A stretch of DNA of 19,325 nt from Candidatus Bathyarchaeota archaeon. GTDB taxonomy: Archaea; Thermoproteota; Bathyarchaeia; TCS64. Of this stretch, positions 15,450 to 19,325 are shown in pieces; position 1 is the first letter of the stretch, and the number at the start of each line of letters is the position of its first letter. Made by a program: the position numbers and the translations under genes. Location of the stretch: contig DAOVEE010000013.1 in NCBI GenBank assembly GCA_030669135.1, positions 1-19,325 of the forward strand, written 5' to 3'. The notes below the pieces were generated by a model. It saw nothing but the letters and a program-made list of their open reading frames with translations. It searched no databases and had not been told where the DNA came from.

Positions 15450-15468
15450 AAAGAAAAAGGAAAATATT
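15450..15468 (-). terminator. U-rich terminator after the 45-residue gene
   Basis: On the minus strand the DNA reads AATATTTTCCTTTTTCTTT beginning about ten bases after the TGA of the small cysteine gene. This places the end of the octopine dehydrogenase-like transcript beyond the small gene, supporting that gene as real. Confidence 0.55.
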
Positions 15469-15478
15469 GCCTCGAATA

Positions 15479-15616
15479 TCAAGTTTTTTCTGGTTTGAAG
15501 TAGTTGCCACGGCACCATTTCCACGCTTTTTCTGTCGACATACCTGTCTGAAATCGGATATTAGCCGCCCTGCATAAGGTCTCGGAGTATCTGTGTTCAC
15601 ACTGGTCACATTTCAA
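15479..15616 (-). CDS. Small cysteine-rich protein (45 residues)
   Basis: This short open frame begins with TTG at 15616, twelve bases after the stop of the octopine dehydrogenase-like gene and in the same frame, with a GGGGG Shine-Dalgarno-like run between. The translation starts LKCDQCEHRYSETLCRAAN and ends AWKWCRGNYFKPEKT. It has a CxxC pair followed by two single cysteines (C3, C6, C15, C35 counting the start), plus aromatic and basic residues, which suggests a small metal-binding or rubredoxin-like knuckle. A U-rich terminator follows. No family is recognised. The alternative is a non-coding 3' tail that happens to be open. It was probably overlooked because of its size and TTG start. 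Confidence 0.55.
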   Translation of the reverse strand: MKCDQCEHRYSETLCRAANIRFQTGMSTEKAWKWCRGNYFKPEKT

Positions 15617-15628
15617 CTCATTTTCCCC

Positions 15629-16744
15629 CTAGTCATCCTGTTTTAGGGCTTTCTCCCCTGTAGCCACGTACTCCAACATCTCTTCTCCCGTAAGTCCATC
15701 CAAACCCAATGTTTCTAGATTTGCCGAGGGGTTCCCCAGTTTATCTTCCTTCCAGTAATCCACATCCAACATTGTTCTAAACAAGTCAGTAACCCCACGA
15801 CTCACCGGCGTCGAGACCCCAAGCGCTTCACCCAGTTCAGCTATCAAGACCGTACCGTAAGGAAGGTCTTCTTGAAGGCATCCCAGGTCAAGCATACTTA
15901 CATCAGGCGCCCACCAAATGTGAGATGCTAAGTTAACTTCACCCGGCTTCGTTGGCGGATATGGACAGCGGAGCGATGTTTCAAGTCCTAGCGCCGTGCA
16001 TAGAGCTTTTGCTTCATCGCGGATAGCATAAGCTATTTTCTTGGTCAAGGGGGTACCATGTTTCCCATAAATAAACACATGGCCTGTGGTGTCTTCGTAC
16101 TCCCTAGCATTAAGCAGGATAGCCGGTATATGGGCAGTTATGTTCCCATTGAGAATGCTAGTTTCCAGCACGTTTGAAGCCGGTTTAAGGAACCTATCCC
16201 TTGTCGTCATCACAGGTGATAATACTTTGAGTACTTTCCCTGTATCCTTCGAGGGCATGGCTGCAACATAATTCCCCAGTTTATACGCGTGGCAATTAAC
16301 AACATCTGGGCTATCCCTCTTTACGAAGTACGGGAGAATCGCTGACTCAGCTATTATCGCGTCTGGCGCTTTCTCCTTTACTGTCTCGTAAAATCTCAAT
16401 GAAAACGCGTATGGGGTCCAGCAATGCAGTATTTGCCCTTTCTTCAGATGTGGGATAGCTTTTTCGACAAAGAGATTATGGGCAAATGCACGGACATTCA
16501 TTGTTGCTATATCTACGCCTTCGAGCGCTTCTTCTATGTTTGTAGTCATCATGTTTGGCTCATAGAATCCCGTAATCTTTCCAGTGATCTCTATCCCTCC
16601 ACGTTCTATGAAGGGTTGCATACTATCCTCAAACTGGGGCAACTCGTAGAGATTTACCTTGAACCCATTTTCAACTAGATCTGCAGTCATACATGCCCCG
16701 CCAGAACCAGCACCTAGAACCGCAATTGTTGGTTTTTTATCCAT
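15629..16744 (-). CDS. NAD(P)-dependent opine/octopine dehydrogenase family enzyme
   Basis: The protein has 371 residues. It carries an N-terminal Rossmann fold with GAGSGG at residues 11-16 (TIAVLGAGSGGACMTADL), then the octopine/nopaline dehydrogenase domain in the C-terminal half (AHIPAILLNAREYE, LGLETSLRCPYPP, LIAELGEALGVSTPVSRGVTDLF). Known members reductively join an amino acid to a keto acid, or do the reverse. The frame is open back to 16948, but ATG 16744 is preceded by GGGAACAGGGG and, about 37 bases upstream, a TATA-like box. It also begins right at the dinucleotide fold, so I choose it. It probably forms one transcript with the downstream 45-residue gene. The exact substrate pair is unknown. 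Confidence 0.88.
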   Translation of the reverse strand: MDKKPTIAVLGAGSGGACMTADLVENGFKVNLYELPQFEDSMQPFIERGGIEITGKITGFYEPNMMTTNIEEALEGVDIATMNVRAFAHNLFVEKAIPHLKKGQILHCWTPYAFSLRFYETVKEKAPDAIIAESAILPYFVKRDSPDVVNCHAYKLGNYVAAMPSKDTGKVLKVLSPVMTTRDRFLKPASNVLETSILNGNITAHIPAILLNAREYEDTTGHVFIYGKHGTPLTKKIAYAIRDEAKALCTALGLETSLRCPYPPTKPGEVNLASHIWWAPDVSMLDLGCLQEDLPYGTVLIAELGEALGVSTPVSRGVTDLFRTMLDVDYWKEDKLGNPSANLETLGLDGLTGEEMLEYVATGEKALKQDD

Positions 16745-16776
16745 CCCCTGTTCCCTCGTTATGATCGTTTGGGCAT

Positions 16777-16792
16777 GTTTTTTAACTTTTAT
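16777..16792 (-). promoter_or_regulatory. Promoter of the octopine dehydrogenase-like gene
   Basis: The minus strand reads ATAAAAGTTAAAAAAC, a TATA-like stretch that would start RNA about 10-12 bases before ATG 16744, leaving a short leader with the Shine-Dalgarno-like GGGAACAGGGG. Confidence 0.5.
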
Positions 16793-16815
16793 CATAACCA
16801 TATAGTGTTTTTGTT

Positions 16816-16825
16816 CGCGCGCGCG
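16816..16825. promoter_or_regulatory. CG tract 6 (upstream of octopine dehydrogenase-like gene)
   Basis: Alternating cgcgcgcgcg, the longest of the six tracts, lies 72 bases before ATG 16744. A TATA-like ctatatgg lies about 10 bases further downstream on the minus strand. Confidence 0.5.
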
Positions 16826-16948
16826 ATTGGCGGTAACTTGGTCTCGGGTGACGTTTGGGGCAATAACTTGTCCATCCTCTATTTTGAAGGAGACTTTATA
16901 ATGACTGTATGGCGGGTCAATGAGATGAGTATGTGCGTCGATGATCAA
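16826..16948 (-). pseudogene. Possible relic of an amidohydrolase N-terminus
   Basis: An ATG at 16948 (minus strand) opens MIIDAHTHLIDPPYSHYK, which looks like the first strand and HxH metal motif of a TIM-barrel amidohydrolase (amidohydrolase 2-like). The rest of such an enzyme is missing: after roughly 40 codons the frame runs through CG tract 6 and the promoter of the next gene. It may be a truncated gene left at the island's right edge, or chance. A competing small frame on the plus strand covers part of it. Confidence 0.3.
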
Positions 16949-17059
16949 AATACAATGATAGAAAGTGAGGATAAAATTATGAATAAAAAAGAGGGAACTT
17001 TTCGGGTGATATCTCTACTGAGGGCAGGGTTCGAATCCCACCGAGCCCGCTTTCTATAG
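16901..17059 (+). CDS. Possible small ORF reading into attR
   Basis: ATG 16901 is preceded at good spacing by a strong Shine-Dalgarno-like GAAGGAGA (16886-16893). The 52-residue product (starting MTVWRVNEMSMCVDDQNT) has no recognisable domain, and its last 11 residues (GFESHRARFL region) are encoded by the att repeat, so in the excised element it would end differently. It could be a truncated gene cut at the att site or a non-functional frame. Confidence 0.25.
   Translation: MTVWRVNEMSMCVDDQNTMIESEDKIMNKKEGTFRVISLLRAGFESHRARFL
17027..17050 (+). repeat. attR: partial tRNA-Arg 3' end
   Basis: The right copy of the 24-base direct repeat is identical to 11935-11958. It holds one T-stem remnant, the T loop and the 3' acceptor strand but no 5' half of a tRNA, so it is not a tRNA gene. 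It is followed by ctttctatag rather than the CA that completes CCA in the left copy, and lies nine bases from the stop codon of the next gene. Confidence 0.85.
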
Positions 17060-17647
17060 CTAGTTTGTTGCCTTTATTTTATCCATTTCTTCTCGAACCT
17101 TGAATATCTCCTCAGCGGCCAGCCTCGCAGCGACAGCGCACACCCCCGGACACTTGTCAAGACCTCCGTTCCTGTACCACCACTCAGCGTCTTCTTCCTT
17201 GAAGAAATCGATCTTCCTTCCGAAGAGCTGTTCCTGTATCTCGAAGCATTTCACTGTCCCGTATTTCTCCTTGAACCTGTCAAAGACACAGGAGGCTGCC
17301 CCCATCGTATCCACGTATCCTTCGAAGTCGCCGAGGCTTTCGGTTCCCTTCTCCAGCCCGATAGCCATGATAGCCCCTATCAAGGCGCCGCATGTCTCCC
17401 CTTTTCTGGCGACGCCGGCGGACAGGGCTGTGCTGGACTTGAATGCAGCCGTGAACGCTCTTTGGTCGTCCGTCATGTTCAGGTGCGTCTGGAGGGCGTG
17501 GAGGACGCATCTGGCGCATCCCTCGTAGGCCCTGTTGTTATCATAGGCTGCCTTGGCTACGCGGTCAAGTGTCTTCGCCTTCGACCCCGCTTTCTCTGAA
17601 CGAGTGTCGTAATTGGCGGTTTCCTCAGGGTAATAATTTTTCGGCAT
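17060..17647 (-). CDS. C_GCAxxG_C_C family redox protein
   Basis: This predicted redox-active protein has 195 residues and spaced cysteines at C44, C47, C86, C120, C134, C166 and C170. The family hallmarks are a GCARC motif at the front, ETCGALIGAIMAIGL in place of the GCAxxG core, and ASCVFDRFKEKYGTVKC later in the chain. Such proteins often accompany reductases or metal-handling genes; the biochemical role is not established. I chose ATG 17647 because AAGGAGAT lies a few bases upstream; longer starts at 17683 and 17713 lack this and overlap the promoter-like tttatttttttaatg. It sits just outside the island's right att copy. Confidence 0.85.
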   Translation of the reverse strand: MPKNYYPEETANYDTRSEKAGSKAKTLDRVAKAAYDNNRAYEGCARCVLHALQTHLNMTDDQRAFTAAFKSSTALSAGVARKGETCGALIGAIMAIGLEKGTESLGDFEGYVDTMGAASCVFDRFKEKYGTVKCFEIQEQLFGRKIDFFKEEDAEWWYRNGGLDKCPGVCAVAARLAAEEIFKVREEMDKIKATN

Positions 17648-17815
17648 ACCGATCTCCTTGTAGATACTCTGTAAGGTATGCATTAAAAAAATAAACATCT
17701 CTTCGATGTGCAACTACGCACCATCTCGACGGCCGCCTTGTCATTTCCTGAAGAGGGTTGTTTTATCTCATCGAAACGAACGTCATATGCATAGTACGAA
17801 TCTCTGAGGGATAGT

Positions 17816-18052
17816 ATGGTGAAACAAAATCTCTGTGTCTGGTATAACGATTCTTCTGGCGTGAAGAGGGCTTATGATCTAGGCTTGATTGACAGGAAGT
17901 GGGTGGAATCATACTGCTGGAACGGTGGAAGAGGCTGTGTGAGAAAGAAGAGGTTCGAAGAAGAAGGCTATGTATCCCCGGACTACGTTTTACCCGACGG
18001 ATCAGTAAGCCAGCCCGTCAAGGAGTACATGAAAAACAAGAAAAGATTATGA
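17816..18052 (+). CDS. Small cysteine-containing protein, unknown family
   Basis: The protein has 78 residues with C7, C34 and C41. Its pattern (LCVWYN, then ESYCWNGGRGCVRKKRFEEEG, then VLPDGSV) resembles short archaeal and bacterial proteins of unknown role that I cannot name. It is rich in lysine and arginine toward the end, with no signal or membrane segment. ATG 17816 has GAGGG seven bases upstream. The gap of about 170 bases on its left contains divergent promoter sequence for it and the C_GCAxxG protein. The next gene on the right starts 62 bases downstream with its own TATA-like box. Confidence 0.7.
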   Translation: MVKQNLCVWYNDSSGVKRAYDLGLIDRKWVESYCWNGGRGCVRKKRFEEEGYVSPDYVLPDGSVSQPVKEYMKNKKRL

Positions 18053-18114
18053 TCCATAGCCCCGCGTCACCGTTTTTTAAAAGGGTGGTTAGGCTATAGG
18101 TATCGTTGATAGAT

Positions 18115-18906
18115 ATGAGTATGAAGGAACTAGCTGAACAGATAGAGTTCCAGCTACGAGTCGCCACGACGCCCATCGCCGTTAAACTCCTGGAAACAGA
18201 GGACGAGATACCCGAAGACGCCGTGAGACCCCGGAAAGACCTTGGACACAGTCTCTCGACATGCCAAGCCTTCTCGTACAGTAGGCGCCGCGGCTTGACG
18301 GTAGCCCAGCTCAAGGAGGACATGTGGTGCCCTGAGCCTGTCATAGGGTATGGGTTGGAGGAGGCTCCCCGGTATTTCCTGGAGGGAAACAACAGGTACC
18401 CGTCAGATGTCGTGGACATTGAAGCAGGTAAAGCGTGGGCAAGCAAAGAGTTCCCCAGGCTCCCCACCGGGAAGTATGTCGGGGTGGTCTCCGCGCCTCT
18501 TACCGACGCCGTGTTCGATCCCGATGTTATACTTGTTTACTGTAACCCGGCCCAGATGACGTTGATGCTTCTCGCATGGGCGTACAGAACCGGGTTGGAC
18601 ATGGAGACCAAGCTGGGCGGTCACTCTGCGTGTGTCTACAGCGTGGTGTTCCCGATGCAGAAGGACGAGTGCTGCGTCAGCACTCCGTGTGGCGGCGACA
18701 GGTGGCGTGCCATGGCTGGCGACGACGAGATGATATTCAGCATCCCTGCGGGTGAAGTTGGGCGTATGCTTGAGGGGCTCAGGTATATGGAGGAGACGGG
18801 GCGTAAGATGCCTTTCGGGTTGAGCATGCAGCCTGAGTACCCTCTTGAGGGAAGTTACCTTAAGATAGCGAGGATGCTGGGCATGGATCAGGTCGATAAA
18901 ACCTGA
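18115..18906 (+). CDS. DUF169 family protein
   Basis: The protein has 263 residues. It matches the DUF169 pattern: ATTPIAVKLLE near the start, a mid-chain cysteine (STCQAFSYSRRRG), DVILVYCNPAQMTLMLLAW, a Cys-rich ECCVSTPCGGDRWRAM segment, and an EVGRMLEGLRYMEETG C-terminus. Function is unknown; the family is widespread in anaerobes and archaea, often near redox genes, which fits its neighbours here. I chose ATG 18115 over an upstream TTG at 18106. A TATA-like ttttttaaaagg near 18073-18084 would start RNA a few bases before it. Confidence 0.88.
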   Translation: MSMKELAEQIEFQLRVATTPIAVKLLETEDEIPEDAVRPRKDLGHSLSTCQAFSYSRRRGLTVAQLKEDMWCPEPVIGYGLEEAPRYFLEGNNRYPSDVVDIEAGKAWASKEFPRLPTGKYVGVVSAPLTDAVFDPDVILVYCNPAQMTLMLLAWAYRTGLDMETKLGGHSACVYSVVFPMQKDECCVSTPCGGDRWRAMAGDDEMIFSIPAGEVGRMLEGLRYMEETGRKMPFGLSMQPEYPLEGSYLKIARMLGMDQVDKT

Positions 18907-18917
18907 TTTTTATTAAA
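18905..18917 (+). terminator. T-rich terminator after the DUF169 gene
   Basis: The stop codon is followed at once by gatttttatta, a T-rich tract of the kind that ends archaeal transcripts. Confidence 0.45.
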
Positions 18918-19015
18918 AGGTCTACCCAAGAAACACCTCTCATTGGCTAACTGGTTAATCCAAGTAAGCCGTAAATCACAAGCACGCTGTATCCGCTCAT
19001 TATCTTGAGTATACG

Positions 19016-19031
19016 CCACAGAGCCCGCTTT
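19016..19031 (+). repeat. Degenerate third copy of the att edge
   Basis: CCACAGAGCCCGCTTT matches 17038-17053 (CCACCGAGCCCGCTTT) at 15 of 16 positions, including three T's beyond the tRNA sequence itself. It lies in the 202-base gap between the DUF169 gene and the phosphotransferase gene, where nothing else is recognisable apart from a TATA-like box. Confidence 0.4.
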
Positions 19032-19078
19032 TCATGCGAGTCTAACTATCAATATGTGATTACCTGACCTGAGTTCCC

Positions 19079-19086
19079 TTTTTTAA
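19079..19086 (+). promoter_or_regulatory. TATA-like box of the phosphotransferase gene
   Basis: TTTTTTAA is centred about 26-29 bases before ATG 19109/19112, which would give a leaderless transcript. Confidence 0.5.
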
Positions 19087-19108
19087 TCCCCGACCCACAG
19101 ACCATTTC

Positions 19109-19325
19109 ATGATGAACAAGCAACGCCTAGCCGAACGGCTCGTAACCTATCTCAAGCCGCTGTACCCAGATAGAACTAACCTATCCGTCACCAGCCTCGA
19201 CGAGATAAACATGGGCTGGGAGACCGAGCTGTACACACTTGAACTCTATTCAACGAAAAACGGAGACCAGATCAAGGAGCATAGGGTTCTACGGGTTTTC
19301 CAGGGAGACAACGCAGGGCGCAAGT
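19109..19325 (+). CDS. Phosphotransferase (APH-like), 3' end missing
   Basis: The frame is open from ATG 19109 (or 19112) to the window edge, giving about 72 residues. The segment SLDEINMGWETELYTLELYS, followed by a charged turn and HRVLRVFQGDNAGRK, matches the start of the aminoglycoside phosphotransferase/choline kinase-like fold, in which the GWE-type glycine loop precedes the nucleotide-binding strands. Catalytic residues lie further downstream, outside the window, so the substrate cannot be guessed. Confidence 0.65.
   Translation, partial: MMNKQRLAERLVTYLKPLYPDRTNLSVTSLDEINMGWETELYTLELYSTKNGDQIKEHRVLRVFQGDNAGRK

Larger units (their letters stand above)
11935..17050. mobile_element. Integrated genomic island at tRNA-Arg(GCG)
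   Basis: The region is bounded by a 24-base exact direct repeat, one copy being the 3' end of the intact tRNA. The repeat spacing is 5092 bases. Cargo is a TATA-binding protein, an MFS exporter, a PLP enzyme, an octopine dehydrogenase-family enzyme and a 45-residue cysteine protein. Parts are clearly more A+T rich than the left flank, although the PLP enzyme gene is not, so the island looks mosaic. Recurrent alternating CG tracts occupy its gaps. No integrase, replication gene or capsid gene is present, so it is either a decayed element or one mobilised in trans. Confidence 0.8.

Noticed and set aside
17027..17050. Second tRNA gene
   Set aside because: Only the 3' part of the T arm and acceptor is present; no 5' acceptor, D or anticodon arm precedes it.
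1..19325. CRISPR array, rRNA, insertion sequence with transposase, or toxin-antitoxin pair
   Set aside because: No regularly spaced repeats, rRNA-like sequence, transposase or recognisable toxin was seen on either strand.

Overview
This is chromosomal DNA from an archaeon. Domain-specific markers are a Dph5 diphthine synthase fused to a DUF357 tail, the archaeal FAD synthetase RibL beside the archaeal CTP-type riboflavin kinase RibK, RtcB RNA ligase, a TATA-binding protein, TATA-like boxes about 26 bases before gene starts, and oligo-T tracts after stop codons. The phylum cannot be fixed from sequence alone. Most of the window is G+C rich (40 of 60 bases in the line starting at 7021), while parts of the middle are much more A+T rich (22 of 60 in the line starting at 13021).

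Bases 1-11656 look like resident chromosome. They hold coenzyme and translation housekeeping (dph5-DUF357, ribL, ribK), rtcB divergent from a winged-helix regulator with an inverted-repeat operator candidate between them, and a catabolic/transport stretch. That stretch has two YtcJ-like amidohydrolases, an HD-domain phosphohydrolase coupled to an unknown 155-residue protein, an MFS transporter, and an SLC13/DASS anion transporter with a small upstream partner.

At 11883 lies tRNA-Arg(GCG). Its last 24 bases recur as an exact direct repeat at 17027-17050, the usual signature of integration into the 3' end of a tRNA gene. The roughly 5.1-kb island between the copies carries an extra TATA-binding protein, an EntS-like MFS exporter, a MalY/PatB-like PLP enzyme, an octopine dehydrogenase-family enzyme and a previously hidden 45-residue cysteine protein. 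It also has alternating CG tracts of 8 to 10 bases (six in all) in every gap between its main genes. No integrase is visible. The enzymes plus exporter suggest a small-molecule (possibly opine-like) production and export cassette with its own basal transcription factor; this is inference.

Right of the island come a C_GCAxxG_C_C redox protein, a small cysteine protein and a DUF169 protein. Then comes a 16-base sequence (19016-19031) matching the island's right att edge at 15 positions, which may mark an older, decayed neighbouring insertion. The window ends inside a phosphotransferase (APH-like) gene.
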